Shown here: positions 17,199 through 27,098 of the stretch, piece after piece
How positions within the stretch are numbered: the first letter of the stretch is position 1
How the letters are laid out: every line of letters starts with the position of its first letter
From: Bacteroidota bacterium
GTDB taxonomy: Bacteria > Bacteroidota > Bacteroidia > Chitinophagales > Chitinophagaceae
NCBI GenBank assembly: GCA_029555415.1
Contig: JAKPSI010000011.1
Location: forward strand, 1 to 64,000
Reading direction: 5' to 3'
Length of the DNA: 64,000 bases
Position numbers and translations under genes: made by a program
The notes under the pieces: generated by a model
The model's input: only the letters and a program-made list of their open reading frames with translations
The model's database searches: none
What the model was told of the DNA's origin: nothing

Positions 17199-18182
17199 AT
17201 GGAACGTAAACGTGTATTGATCACTGGTGCTGCCGGTTTTCTGGGTTCTCATCTGTGCGACCGTTTCATCAAAGAAGGATACCATGTCATCGGGATGGAC
17301 AATCTCATCACCGGTGATCTCAATAATATCCAGCATCTTTTCAACCTGGAACAGTTTGAGTTCTATCATCATGATGTGAGCAAGTTCATCCATGTTCCGG
17401 GCCGCCTGGATTATATCCTCCATTTTGCTTCGCCCGCCAGTCCGATCGATTATCTGAAGATCCCGATCCAGACGCTGAAGGTAGGAGCGATGGGAACACA
17501 TAACTGCCTGGGTCTTGCCAAAGCCAAGAATGCCAGGATGCTGGTTGCATCCACATCTGAAGTATACGGAGACCCGCTGGTGCACCCGCAAACGGAAGAA
17601 TACTGGGGGAATGTGAATCCGGTCGGTCCCCGTGGTGTGTATGATGAAGCGAAACGCTTCATGGAATCCATCACCATGGCATATCATACTTTCCATCAGG
17701 TGGAGACACGCATCATCCGCATCTTCAACACCTATGGACCGCGTATGCGGTTGAATGACGGCCGTGCGTTACCTGCTTTCATCGGACAAGCCCTGCGCGG
17801 AGAAGATCTCACTGTATTCGGCGATGGTTCTCAGACGCGCAGTTTCTGTTATGTGGATGATCTGGTGGAAGGGATCTATCGCTTGCTGCTGAGTGATTAC
17901 GCGCAACCGGTCAACATCGGCAACCCGAATGAAATTTCACTGCTCGATTTCGCGAAGGAGATCCTTGCACTGACAGGCGATAAAGTAAAGATCATTCACA
18001 AGCCACTGCCGGTAGATGATCCGAAGCAGCGCCAGCCGGATATCAGCAAAGCCCGCAAGCTGCTGCAATGGGAGCCCAAAGTGGACCGCAGCACAGGCTT
18101 GAAGATCACGTATGAATATTTCAAGAATCTCCCGTCTTCAGAGTGGGAGAAGAAGCCCAAAGAGTTCAATAGTCAGAAATAA
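17199..18182 (+). CDS. uxs: UDP-glucuronate decarboxylase (UDP-xylose synthase)
   Basis: An extended short-chain dehydrogenase that converts UDP-glucuronate to UDP-xylose through a 4-keto intermediate. It has the [10 protein letters not shown] nucleotide-binding motif, [22 protein letters not shown], the catalytic VYDEAKRF (YxxxK) and [13 protein letters not shown]. These are all characteristic of UDP-xylose synthases. The ATG at 17199 is used; a TTG two codons upstream is less likely. It sits 23 nt after ugd. In characterised systems UDP-xylose inhibits UDP-glucose dehydrogenase, so feedback on the neighbour is plausible. Confidence 0.94.
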   Translation: MERKRVLITGAAGFLGSHLCDRFIKEGYHVIGMDNLITGDLNNIQHLFNLEQFEFYHHDVSKFIHVPGRLDYILHFASPASPIDYLKIPIQTLKVGAMGTHNCLGLAKAKNARMLVASTSEVYGDPLVHPQTEEYWGNVNPVGPRGVYDEAKRFMESITMAYHTFHQVETRIIRIFNTYGPRMRLNDGRALPAFIGQALRGEDLTVFGDGSQTRSFCYVDDLVEGIYRLLLSDYAQPVNIGNPNEISLLDFAKEILALTGDKVKIIHKPLPVDDPKQRQPDISKARKLLQWEPKVDRSTGLKITYEYFKNLPSSEWEKKPKEFNSQK

Positions 18183-18199
18183 ACAGTTAAACCTATCTT

Positions 18200-19489
18200 A
18201 TGTATCAGGAATTAATCGACAGGAAAGCAAAACTCGCGGTGATCGGTCTCGGATATGTGGGCCTTCCCATCGCGCTGGAATTCGCCCGTAAGCTTTCTGT
18301 CATCGGCTTCGACATCAATCCTAAAAGGATCGCGTTGATGCAGCAGGGTATCGACCCCAGCAATGAACTGGAAAGTTCAGCATTCGAAGGATGCGATATC
18401 GTTTTCACGGATTCACTGGATGTGCTTCGCGAAGCGAAATTCTTCATCGTGGCCGTTCCCACACCTGTGGACGAACATAATGTCCCGGACCTTGTACCTG
18501 TTGTAAAGGCTTCGGAAACGATCGGTAAAGTTGTGAAGAAAGGAGACTACGTTGTATACGAATCCACCGTTTATCCCGGATGTACCGAAGAGGATTGCGT
18601 TCCGGTGATCGAAAAACTTTCCGGTTTGAAAGCTGTTTCTGATTTTAAGATCGGCTATTCACCCGAACGGATCAATCCGGGCGACAAACAGCATACCCTG
18701 GCAACGATCATTAAAGTGGTGTCAGGTTGTGACGCGGGATCGCTGGAAGAGATCGCGAAAGTTTATGAACTGGTGGTGAAGGCAGGTGTACACCGTGCCT
18801 CCTCTATCAAAGTGGCAGAAGCCGCCAAGATCATTGAGAATACACAACGCGATCTCAACATCGCATTGATGAATGAGTTGTCCATCATCTTTGATATGAT
18901 GAACATCAATACTTTCGAAGTACTGGAAGCGGCAGGTACGAAATGGAACTTCCTGAAATTCCAGCCCGGTCTCGTAGGCGGGCACTGTATCGGTGTGGAT
19001 CCTTACTATCTTACTTACAAAGCCAATGCGCTGGGTTATGACGCGGAAGTGATCCTGGCCGGACGGAATATCAATGATAATATGGCCGGCTACGTGGCGA
19101 AGAAAGTAGTGCAGCATATCATCGCGAATTCTGGTGATGTGAAATCATCCCGTGTACTTGTGAAGGGTGCTACCTTCAAGGAAAATGTGAGTGATATCCG
19201 TAATTCCAAAGTGGCGGATGTGGTGAAGGCCCTGAAATCATTCTATGTGAATGTGGATGTGGAAGATCCATATGCTGATTCTGATGAACTGCATCATGAA
19301 TACGGATTCTCACTTGTGAAGGAGACAGGTAAGGATTATGATGCCGTGATCGTGACCGTTCCGCATCGTGAATATATGTCATTGGATGACGCGCATTTCA
19401 GCAGCATTACCAAGCCGAATGCAATGATCGCCGACCTGAAAGGGATCTACAGAAATAAGATCGTTAACCGCACATACTGGAGTTTGTAA
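18200..19489 (+). CDS. UDP-N-acetylhexosamine dehydrogenase (TviB/WbpO/WecC-like)
   Basis: A second nucleotide-sugar 6-dehydrogenase, 429 residues, with GLGYVGLPIALEFARK, YESTVYPGCTEE, IGYSPERINPGD and the catalytic VGGHCIGVDPYYLTY motif. These differ from the ugd motifs and point to UDP-GlcNAc or UDP-GalNAc as substrate, giving a hexosaminuronic acid. TviB/WbpO-like enzymes act on GalNAc or GlcNAc forms; the exact sugar cannot be told by eye. Together with ugd the operon could supply two different uronic acid donors. Confidence 0.9.
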   Translation: MYQELIDRKAKLAVIGLGYVGLPIALEFARKLSVIGFDINPKRIALMQQGIDPSNELESSAFEGCDIVFTDSLDVLREAKFFIVAVPTPVDEHNVPDLVPVVKASETIGKVVKKGDYVVYESTVYPGCTEEDCVPVIEKLSGLKAVSDFKIGYSPERINPGDKQHTLATIIKVVSGCDAGSLEEIAKVYELVVKAGVHRASSIKVAEAAKIIENTQRDLNIALMNELSIIFDMMNINTFEVLEAAGTKWNFLKFQPGLVGGHCIGVDPYYLTYKANALGYDAEVILAGRNINDNMAGYVAKKVVQHIIANSGDVKSSRVLVKGATFKENVSDIRNSKVADVVKALKSFYVNVDVEDPYADSDELHHEYGFSLVKETGKDYDAVIVTVPHREYMSLDDAHFSSITKPNAMIADLKGIYRNKIVNRTYWSL

Positions 19490-19490
19490 T

Positions 19491-20054
19491 ATGTCATTCA
19501 TTGAAACAGGTATACCGGGACTGATCGTGTATGAGCCGGATGTTTTTCCGGACAGTCGCGGCTATTTTTATGAGGCTTTCAGCCAAAAGCGTTTGTCACA
19601 GGCCGGTATCAGTCTTGATATTGTCCAGGAAAACCAGTCCTTTTCAACCTATGGTGTGATCCGCGGTCTGCATTTCCAGCTTGAACCCCATTGTCAGGCC
19701 AAACTGGTGCGTGTGATCCAGGGAAGGATACTGGATGTGGCAGTGGACATCCGTAAAGGGTCTCCCACCTACGGAAAAAGCTTCAGCATTGAACTTTCAC
19801 TGGAGAATAAACGTCAGTTGTTCATCCCTAAAGGTTTTGCGCATGGATTCTCGGTGTTATCAGAAACAGGCATCCTGCTGTATAAATGCAATAAATTCTA
19901 TAATAAAGAAAGTGAAGGCGGTATTCTCTATAACGATCCTTCTCTCAATATCGATTGGGGTATCCCTGAAAGTGATGTCGTTATCTCCGACAAGGATAAA
20001 GAATTGCCTTTGCTTTCAGTATGCGAACATAATTTTGTGTACGAAGCATCATGA
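19491..20054 (+). CDS. rfbC: dTDP-4-dehydrorhamnose 3,5-epimerase
   Basis: Cupin-fold epimerase of dTDP-L-rhamnose synthesis. The 187-residue protein has IRGLHFQLEPHCQAKLVRV with the catalytic His, ILDVAVDIRKGSPTYGK, IPKGFAHGFSVL and LLYKCNKFYNKESEGGI. Length and motifs are normal. It begins 1 nt after the dehydrogenase stop and its end overlaps rfbD by 4 nt. rfbA and rfbB are absent from the window, so dTDP-glucose and its 4-keto form must be made from a second locus. Confidence 0.95.
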   Translation: MSFIETGIPGLIVYEPDVFPDSRGYFYEAFSQKRLSQAGISLDIVQENQSFSTYGVIRGLHFQLEPHCQAKLVRVIQGRILDVAVDIRKGSPTYGKSFSIELSLENKRQLFIPKGFAHGFSVLSETGILLYKCNKFYNKESEGGILYNDPSLNIDWGIPESDVVISDKDKELPLLSVCEHNFVYEAS

Positions 20055-20923
20055 GCAGTCTCCCCAAAATACTGGTCACAGGTTCCAACGGCCAGTTGGG
20101 CAAAGAGCTGAGAGTGCTTGCACCGTTATTCCCCCAATTTGAATTCGTCTTCCTTTCCCGGGAAGACATGCCTGTCCATCATTTTGAACTGGTCCGTAAT
20201 ACATTCAGGGCCTGGCATCCGGAATATTGTATCAACTGTGCCGCTTATACCGCGGTCGATAAAGCAGAATCAGAGAAAGAGTTGGCTTTTCAGGTGAATG
20301 GGGAAGCGCCGGGAGTGCTGGCCGCTGTTTGCCATGAAATGCAATGCAGGTTCATTCATATTTCTACGGATTATGTTTTTGATGGGAATGGAACGCATCC
20401 TTATGAAGTGAATGATCCGGTAGGGCCGCAAAGTGTGTACGGTGCGTCAAAACTGGAAGGGGAGAAAAGGGTAGCCGCTGCCGATCCTGATGCGATCATC
20501 ATCCGCACTTCCTGGGTTTATTCCGCATTCGGAAAGAATTTCGTCAAGACCATGCTCAAACTGATGAACGAACGAAAGGAGATCTCCGTGGTCAATGATC
20601 AGCTCGGGGCACCCACCTGGGCGGCCGATCTCGCTGAAGTGATCATGCATATCATCGCAGGTGATAAATGGATCCCTGGCATTTACCATTATAGTCATGC
20701 GGGTCTCATCAGCTGGTTTGATCTTGCAAAGGCCATTGCTGAAATGACGGGGGCGTCCTGTACAGTGAACCCTGTCCCGACCACACAATTCCCCACACCC
20801 GCAAAAAGACCCGCTTATTCCGCAATGGATACTTCGAAGATCATTGAAGTGTACGGGGTCATAACGCCAGACTGGAGGTCACAACTGTCTATAGCACTGG
20901 AAAAAATAAAAAAGCACCTGTAA
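20051..20923 (+). CDS. rfbD: dTDP-4-dehydrorhamnose reductase
   Basis: Final NADPH-dependent reduction to dTDP-L-rhamnose. The 290-residue protein has VTGSNGQLGKEL, INCAAYTAVDKAE, HISTDYVFDG and the catalytic YGASKLEGE (YxxxK). A substrate loop IIRTSWVYSAFGKNFVKTM and LGAPTWAADLAEV follow. It is coupled to rfbC by a 4-nt overlap. The last codons lie inside a bidirectional terminator hairpin, ending the operon. Confidence 0.95.
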   Translation: MSSLPKILVTGSNGQLGKELRVLAPLFPQFEFVFLSREDMPVHHFELVRNTFRAWHPEYCINCAAYTAVDKAESEKELAFQVNGEAPGVLAAVCHEMQCRFIHISTDYVFDGNGTHPYEVNDPVGPQSVYGASKLEGEKRVAAADPDAIIIRTSWVYSAFGKNFVKTMLKLMNERKEISVVNDQLGAPTWAADLAEVIMHIIAGDKWIPGIYHYSHAGLISWFDLAKAIAEMTGASCTVNPVPTTQFPTPAKRPAYSAMDTSKIIEVYGVITPDWRSQLSIALEKIKKHL

Positions 20924-20931
20924 GGTGCTTT
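20911..20931. terminator. Bidirectional terminator between rfbD and the convergent gene
   Basis: AAAGCACCT (20911-20919) and AGGTGCTTT (20923-20931) form a 9-bp stem with a 3-nt loop. The T-run is strong on the minus strand and weak on the plus strand. The rfbD stop codon lies in the loop. Confidence 0.8.
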
Positions 20932-20957
20932 CGTGTTTTATAAAGTGATTGTTCTTT

Positions 20958-21626
20958 TTATTGCACTAATGTGATCTCTGTCTTACCGAAATTCGATTCT
21001 GTTTTCACCACACCGAAACCCGGTGCATACCATTCGGTCACACTTGCTTTAATGGGAATGCCGATGCCGGCGATCTTTGTCGTGATCTTGCTTTTATAAG
21101 AGATCCTGAAGCACTCCCAGGTACCTGCAGGGGTCGTAACACTTTCTTTCGCTTCCACTTTACGGTCCGTTACGGTGATCTCCATCGTTGAATTCATATT
21201 CCCGTTCTGCTTCATATCCATTTTGAATGTACCGTCATTCAGCACATCGCCTTCTTTCATACCAACGGGATATTCCAGAAATGCGGCATCGGATGTTCCG
21301 GTGGCAGTGGTTTGCTGTTCGCCTGAAATGAACATTTTCATATCCATTTGCAGGACTCCGCCATTGCATTTGATCACATTGGTAGCCTGATTGATGCTCT
21401 TGCCTTTTTCATTGAAGAATTCAGAACTGATGGTCGCACTGGTGGTGCCGCCGGCTTGCTGCACATTCGAGATGTTGTAGACATTCTTTCCGGTTTCCTT
21501 GCCTTTCCGGTTACTGATCGTCATTTCCACATGCTTGTTGTTCTGGAAATAATAGAACTTACTGCAATCCTGAGCATTGATGATACTGACTGCCAGGATC
21601 AGCAGGAGGAGGAGGGATGATCTCAT
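20958..21626 (-). CDS. Secreted TapB-like / DUF3108-like protein
   Basis: A 222-residue exported protein with signal peptide MRSSLLLLLILAVSIINAQ. The mature part is beta-rich, with GTWECFRISYKSKITTKI and the terminal VTEWYAPGFGVVKTESN. This pattern is typical of the TapB/DUF3108-like beta proteins common in Bacteroidota, in which a soaked-up or bound ligand is suspected but unproven. The open frame extends far upstream, but the signal peptide fixes the start at 21624-21626. It is divergent from the large T9SS cargo gene. Confidence 0.75.
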   Translation of the reverse strand: MRSSLLLLLILAVSIINAQDCSKFYYFQNNKHVEMTISNRKGKETGKNVYNISNVQQAGGTTSATISSEFFNEKGKSINQATNVIKCNGGVLQMDMKMFISGEQQTTATGTSDAAFLEYPVGMKEGDVLNDGTFKMDMKQNGNMNSTMEITVTDRKVEAKESVTTPAGTWECFRISYKSKITTKIAGIGIPIKASVTEWYAPGFGVVKTESNFGKTEITLVQ

Positions 21627-21918
21627 GGTGTAAAGGTTTAGGCCACAATTTAAGCATGTGGATCTTATTTCTGGCCTGACTTTAGTTGGGCAGGCAACGT
21701 GGTTTCCCGGTACCCCGATTCCGGACATACCGGGCCCGGTTTTTGAAATATTTCCTTTTAAAAACCGTTGTACCCTTGGCGGCCGGTTTTTCCACACCTT
21801 TAAACGAAAGCTAAAATTCTGAGTCTGAGTGCAGTGGAATGAACAGGGACCGTTTAAAACAGTAAATTTACAGCGCAACCGGCCCTGCTTTTCATCGGGT
21901 GCAGGCATCATTGCAAGT

Positions 21919-24354
21919 ATGAACTACCAACTGAAAATCCTGGTTTTGTGCGTCGTATTCGGTCTGGGGCAATTCATGGCCCGCGGTCAGGCACAATCCT
22001 GCCCTGTAAATATCAATTATTCCACCGGGGATCTTTCATTCTGGTCGGCCCGTACAGGTCTCATGAGCGGCGCACAGATCAGTTATCCCGCTCCTAATAC
22101 CGGCGTATCGCTGATCGGTGAGTATACGATCGGAGGGGATGGAATCCAGGTGATCTCATCTTCGTTCAATGATTATTATGGCGGCTTCCCGACCATCCCG
22201 ACGATCAACGGATATGCTTACAACTATTCTGTCAAAATAGGTTCAACGGCTACTTCCTTCGATCTGCATTCACAAACACCGAATCCCGGGGGCTTCACCC
22301 GCGCGATCTCTTATGTGATCAATGTGCCGCCCGGTTCCACCACTGTGCCCTATACCATGACCTATGCTTACGCGATGGTGCTGGAGAACGGAACACATAA
22401 CTCCAATGAACAACCGCTTTTCAAAGCCACCCTTGAAACCTCAGCAGGCATTATTACCTGTGCTTCCCCTCAATATTATCTTCCTACTTTCAATAACACA
22501 GGAGGAGGCTCTACCGGTGCAACGCTGGATACCATGGCCGCATTGGCCAATGGCTTCTCGGTCAGTCCCAAGCTATTCCTTTCACATGCCGGACAAGGCG
22601 GTGGTGGCGGTGTCTATCTCCAGGATGTATGGACCAAGGGCTGGACGGAAGTGACATTCGATCTTTCGCCCTACCGCGGTCAGCAGGTCACACTCACTTT
22701 CGAATCCGATAACTGTTTGCCCGGCGCACACTTCGCTTATGCCTATGTTGCTTTAAGGAATACCTGCGCGGGACTGGAGATCAGCGGGCCAACCACTGTT
22801 TGTTCCAATACGAATCAGACTTATTCGGTTCCTGCACTGGCCAGCGCTTCTTATACCTGGACCGTACCCGCAGGCTGGACCATCATTTCAGGTGCCAATA
22901 CGAATATCATTACCGTACAGGCCGGTTCAACCGGAGGTCAGATCATCGCACATGAGGTGAATGGCTGCGCGGATCTTCTGGATACGATCAATGTCCGCAC
23001 TACAGCGCCAACACTGGCGGGGGATGTGAACAGCGATAATATCGTTTGTTCCGGAAATAACAGTACCACAATGACCTTAAGCGGAGAACGGGGGACCATC
23101 CTGAACTGGATCTCCTCCAATGATGGTGTGATCTGGGCCACACTCGGAAGCATCACCAGTAATACCTATACCGCGAATAACCTGACAACGACCACACATT
23201 TCGCGGCATTGGTACAGAACGGGCTATCCTGTTCTGTCGATACCAGTCTCAGTGCGATCGTTACCGTAAATCCTAAAAGTGCCGGCGGAACGATCACACC
23301 TGCAGCAACCAATATTTGTGCGGGACAAACTCAGAACAATCAGCTCAGTCTGACCGGACATACCGGCAGTGTGGTCAACTGGCAGTCTTCACCCGATGGG
23401 ATCAGCTGGACAGGACTCAGTCCCGTTGTTACGACTCCTTCTTATAATGTGAGCAGTGTGAACAGTTCGGTTCGCTTCCGGGCGATCATCAAGAGTGGTG
23501 TTTGTCCTGCAGATACCAGCGCTCCCGCAGTGATCACCTATTTCAATACGCCATTCCCGGCGGCTTCCATCAATCCCGCTGCCGCATCCATTTGTTATGG
23601 AAAGTCCGCAGCACTGAATGCAACCATCACCACCGGTACCAGTTACACCTGGTCAAATTCAGGATCTTTAAGTAATACAGGTCCCGGCACGGTAACAACA
23701 CTTCCATATGTGATCCATGCAACGGCTTCACCGCTTCGTTCCGCAGTTTATGTACTGACGGTGACAAATGCCGGATGTCCGAATAATTTCACGGATACAT
23801 TCAAAGTGACCGTGGCACCCAGGATCATCGTATTTGCCGGTCATGATACATCTATTGTTTCCAACCAGCCATTGCAACTGAATGCTACCTCCAGTGACCC
23901 CGCAGCGAATATTTTCACCTGGACACCCGGTACGGGACTGAGTTCTACCGTGATCTATAATCCGGTGGCAACTCTGGATATGTCTCTGGGAGAATCCATC
24001 ACCTATCTGGTCAGGGCCACCAATTCATTCGGATGTTACGGGGAGGATGATATCAAAGTGACGATCTTCAAAACCGGACCGGATATCTTCATTCCTGGTG
24101 CCTTTACCCCGAACAATGACGGAAAGAATGATGTGATCCGCCCGATCTGTGTAGGGATCACCCAACTCAACTATTTCAGGGTCTATAACCGCTGGGGTCA
24201 GCTGGTCTTCAGTACTTCCCGGATGGGAGAGGGTTGGGACGGCCGGATCGGAGGGGTGCTTCAGTCGGGAGATAATTTCGTGTTCATGGCGCAGGCGGTG
24301 GATTATCTAGGTAAGACGCACTTCAAAAAAGGGAATATCATTCTGATCAGGTAA
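21919..24354 (+). CDS. T9SS cargo with gliding-motility-type C-terminal domain
   Basis: An 811-residue secreted protein. A signal peptide (MNYQLKILVLCVVFGLGQFM) is followed by a lectin- or jelly-roll-like N-terminal region (about residues 25-290) and PKD/Ig-like modules with repeated VxWxxSxDGxxW patterns. The C-terminal domain, about 85 residues, has IPGAFTPNNDGKNDVIRP, YNRWGQLVF and GWDGRIGG. This is the CHU_C / type B T9SS sorting signal that directs export across the outer membrane. It is probably cell-surface adhesive; ligand unknown. The ATG at 21919 gives the signal peptide directly. An earlier in-frame ATG at 21829 does not. Confidence 0.92.
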   Translation: MNYQLKILVLCVVFGLGQFMARGQAQSCPVNINYSTGDLSFWSARTGLMSGAQISYPAPNTGVSLIGEYTIGGDGIQVISSSFNDYYGGFPTIPTINGYAYNYSVKIGSTATSFDLHSQTPNPGGFTRAISYVINVPPGSTTVPYTMTYAYAMVLENGTHNSNEQPLFKATLETSAGIITCASPQYYLPTFNNTGGGSTGATLDTMAALANGFSVSPKLFLSHAGQGGGGGVYLQDVWTKGWTEVTFDLSPYRGQQVTLTFESDNCLPGAHFAYAYVALRNTCAGLEISGPTTVCSNTNQTYSVPALASASYTWTVPAGWTIISGANTNIITVQAGSTGGQIIAHEVNGCADLLDTINVRTTAPTLAGDVNSDNIVCSGNNSTTMTLSGERGTILNWISSNDGVIWATLGSITSNTYTANNLTTTTHFAALVQNGLSCSVDTSLSAIVTVNPKSAGGTITPAATNICAGQTQNNQLSLTGHTGSVVNWQSSPDGISWTGLSPVVTTPSYNVSSVNSSVRFRAIIKSGVCPADTSAPAVITYFNTPFPAASINPAAASICYGKSAALNATITTGTSYTWSNSGSLSNTGPGTVTTLPYVIHATASPLRSAVYVLTVTNAGCPNNFTDTFKVTVAPRIIVFAGHDTSIVSNQPLQLNATSSDPAANIFTWTPGTGLSSTVIYNPVATLDMSLGESITYLVRATNSFGCYGEDDIKVTIFKTGPDIFIPGAFTPNNDGKNDVIRPICVGITQLNYFRVYNRWGQLVFSTSRMGEGWDGRIGGVLQSGDNFVFMAQAVDYLGKTHFKKGNIILIR

Positions 24355-24384
24355 ACTGATCATCCCGGTCTGGGAAGCATGTTT

Positions 24385-24816
24385 TTAGGCCCTTTCCATA
24401 TACCATTTGAGTATCTTATCTGTTTTTCGCTGGGAGAAGATCCTTGTAATGATCTTCTGAAGCCGAATGAAGGCGGTTTCACTTTTAACAACATAGTCAT
24501 AGGCCTGGTGGTGCATACAGTCAACCGCAACTTCGATCTTATCCTGAGCCGATAACATAACGACCGGTATATCCGGATTGATCGCTCTGATCCGGTCAAG
24601 TGTTTCTATCCCATTGATCGCGTTTTCATCGAATCCATCCAGCAGATAATCCAGAATGATCAGATCCGGCTGTGCTGCAAGTGCTTCAATACAAAGTTCT
24701 CCCGAACAAAAGGTGTGGATCGAAAATTCACCGTGTTGGCGAAATTCGATTTCCAGACTTTTGAGATATACCAGATCGTCATCCACTAAAAACACACTGA
24801 TCATTGCTTGGCTCAT
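24385..24816 (-). CDS. Single-domain response regulator (receiver only)
   Basis: A 143-residue receiver domain with the acidic pair VDDD, the phospho-acceptor Asp in LIILDYLLDGF, VVMLSAQD with the conserved Ser/Thr position, and Lys in YVVKSETAF. There is no output domain, so it probably acts by phosphotransfer or protein binding. Its ATG overlaps the stop of the hybrid kinase gene (24813-24816), so it is translationally coupled. It is a likely receiver for the Hpt domain of that kinase. Confidence 0.92.
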   Translation of the reverse strand: MSQAMISVFLVDDDLVYLKSLEIEFRQHGEFSIHTFCSGELCIEALAAQPDLIILDYLLDGFDENAINGIETLDRIRAINPDIPVVMLSAQDKIEVAVDCMHHQAYDYVVKSETAFIRLQKIITRIFSQRKTDKILKWYMERA

Positions 24817-27098
24817 TTCATGTTTTTTTTGATTGTATTAAATTCAATTTCAAGTTCCCTGCAGGCCTGTGTACAGATATTCGCCAGATGTAGAACAAGG
24901 TCAGGGATGCCATCGGACTGCTCCTGTGTTTTAGAATATTCAAGTACTTTTCGTGCCATCGTTTCAAAGTCACTGTTGATGCCCATGATCAGGAATGAAG
25001 GGATCAGTTTATGGACGGCGGTATAAAGGGAACTCCAGTCTTTGTTTTCGAGACTTCGGTTCATTGCGCTGACCAGGGGCGGGGTTTGTTTGAGATAAAG
25101 TTCGATCATCTCCATCATCAGCTCCGGGTTGGATTTTGTACGGTTGTTCAGGTAATCAAGATCGATACATTTTTGCGTAACTTTTAGATTCGGGGTGTTC
25201 CCGATGCCAACTTTGTTTTTTGTAATAATTGGCTTTTTTACAAGTCCGACGATCTTACTGTATAACAGTCGCTCGTCCACCGGTTTTGCGATGTAGTCGT
25301 TCATTCCAACGGCTTTACATTTGGCAAGGTCTACGGATGTTACGTCTGCGGTTAAGGCGATGATGGGGATCTGTGAATGCATACTGTTCCGGATGTATTC
25401 CGTTGTTTCAAATCCGTTCATCTCAGGCATTTGCAGGTCCATCAGCACTATATCAAAGGGTTGCTTTCGGAGTTTTTCGATCGCGATCTTTCCGTTCTCG
25501 GCGATCTCCCTTTCAAAACCGAATTCGTCCAGCAGTGTTTTCATGAGCAGCTGATTCAATTCCATATCCTCAACAACCAGCACTTTTATGTTTTTAATTT
25601 CACGGTCTGGTTCCTTGATCTCATATTCCAGGATCGTTGATGAGTCCGTCTTCAGGAAATCCATGAATATGCTGAAAGTGGAGCCTACGCCCAATTTGCT
25701 TTTGACCCGGATGGACCCTCCCTGTGTTTCAACCAGTTGTTTCACAATGGCCAGCCCGAGGCCTGTGCCACCGAAAATTCTGGACGTTTCACTGGATGCC
25801 TGTTGAAATATTTCAAAGATGGTTTTGATCTTTTCGGCTGATATGCCGATGCCTGTATCCCGGACTGAAAATTCGATGGTTACTTTTTCATCATCTTCAT
25901 ACTTCAATCTGACACTTACGGTAATGGATCCTTTGGAGGTGAACTTAACGGCATTGCTGACCAGATTCAGGATGACCTGATGCAGGCGTACCGGATCACC
26001 CAGTAATACCTCTGGGATCCGTGCATCAAAATCCCGGATGAGTTGCAGGTTTTTTTCCTGGATCTTGGTTTCAAAAACATGAAGCATCGCTGAGATAGAA
26101 AGTGACATTCGGAAAGGCATTTGTTCAAACGTCATTTTTCCCGCATCCACTTTGGCAAGGTCCAGGATATCATTGATGAGCACAATGAGCGCATCTCCGC
26201 TTATTTTGATCGCCGTCAGATATTCCTTTTGAGTGGCATTCAGTTCTGTTTTCAGCACGACCTTCGTGAAACCGATGATCGCATTCATCGGAGTACGGAT
26301 CTCGTGACTCATGTTCGAAAGAAACTGTTGTTTTGCTTTTACTGCATTATTGGCGGTCCTTGTTGCTGATTCCGCTTTGTTCTGTGCTTCCTCAGCAATG
26401 GCCGTAGCTTTCTCAGCAGAGATCCTTGCTTCAGTAAGTTCTTTCTCAAATCTTTTCTGTTCTGTGATCACGCGGGCAACTACCACAGCTCCCAGCACAT
26501 TACCACTATTGTCTTTATAAACAGATCCGTTGAACAGGGTGGGGGTCAGCTTCCCGTCCTTGATCGTGAGGGGGTAATCCGAAACAAAACCATTTGCGAA
26601 TACCTCCCGGTAGCCATCTCTGGCTTTTTCAGGTTCCGTGAAATATTTAGTAAAATTGGTCCCGATGATATGCTCTCTGGGCCGCTCTATTATTCTGGCA
26701 GAAGCATTATTCAGATCGGTGATCTCACCCTTTATACTGATCACGAATAAAGGATCAAGACTCGCTTCGATCAGACCGCGCGAGTATTGAGAATCCTGTT
26801 TTATTGAATCGCTGAGATCATCTTTTTGGGCCTTCTCTTTAATATAGGATCCGTTCCTTTTTTTTACAATAGCTGGCTTAACGGTTTGATCTGCATTTTT
26901 AATGGTTTGAAAAACCGGCTTCTTTTTGTCAAAAGCACGTTTGTTAGCCCTTTCTCTTTCAATATTGTCCTTGCCACGCGGCCCTTTGTGTACGCTCATC
27001 ATTGGTGTATCAGCGATAACTTTCCCCCTGGGGCGGGTATCCGGTATTTTTCGCTGTGACGCTTTTCCCTTTGCTTCCGCGATTGATTTTTTTTTCAT
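24813..27098 (-). CDS. Hybrid sensor histidine kinase (PAS-HisKA-HATPase-REC-Hpt)
   Basis: The 761-residue kinase has a basic low-complexity N-terminus (1-100), a PAS domain (about 105-215) and a coiled coil (about 215-258). The dimerisation helix follows, with phospho-acceptor His265 in SNMSHEIRTPMNAIIG. The ATPase domain has NLVSNAVKF, DTGIGI and GGTGLGLAI. A receiver domain follows with Asp554 in VLMDLQMPEMNG, then an Hpt domain with His696 in TAVHKLIPSF. No membrane segment is visible, so the signal is probably cytoplasmic. It overlaps both neighbours by 4 nt, making a three-gene coupled unit with an AraC-type regulator and a lone receiver. Confidence 0.95.
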   Translation of the reverse strand: MKKKSIAEAKGKASQRKIPDTRPRGKVIADTPMMSVHKGPRGKDNIERERANKRAFDKKKPVFQTIKNADQTVKPAIVKKRNGSYIKEKAQKDDLSDSIKQDSQYSRGLIEASLDPLFVISIKGEITDLNNASARIIERPREHIIGTNFTKYFTEPEKARDGYREVFANGFVSDYPLTIKDGKLTPTLFNGSVYKDNSGNVLGAVVVARVITEQKRFEKELTEARISAEKATAIAEEAQNKAESATRTANNAVKAKQQFLSNMSHEIRTPMNAIIGFTKVVLKTELNATQKEYLTAIKISGDALIVLINDILDLAKVDAGKMTFEQMPFRMSLSISAMLHVFETKIQEKNLQLIRDFDARIPEVLLGDPVRLHQVILNLVSNAVKFTSKGSITVSVRLKYEDDEKVTIEFSVRDTGIGISAEKIKTIFEIFQQASSETSRIFGGTGLGLAIVKQLVETQGGSIRVKSKLGVGSTFSIFMDFLKTDSSTILEYEIKEPDREIKNIKVLVVEDMELNQLLMKTLLDEFGFEREIAENGKIAIEKLRKQPFDIVLMDLQMPEMNGFETTEYIRNSMHSQIPIIALTADVTSVDLAKCKAVGMNDYIAKPVDERLLYSKIVGLVKKPIITKNKVGIGNTPNLKVTQKCIDLDYLNNRTKSNPELMMEMIELYLKQTPPLVSAMNRSLENKDWSSLYTAVHKLIPSFLIMGINSDFETMARKVLEYSKTQEQSDGIPDLVLHLANICTQACRELEIEFNTIKKNMK

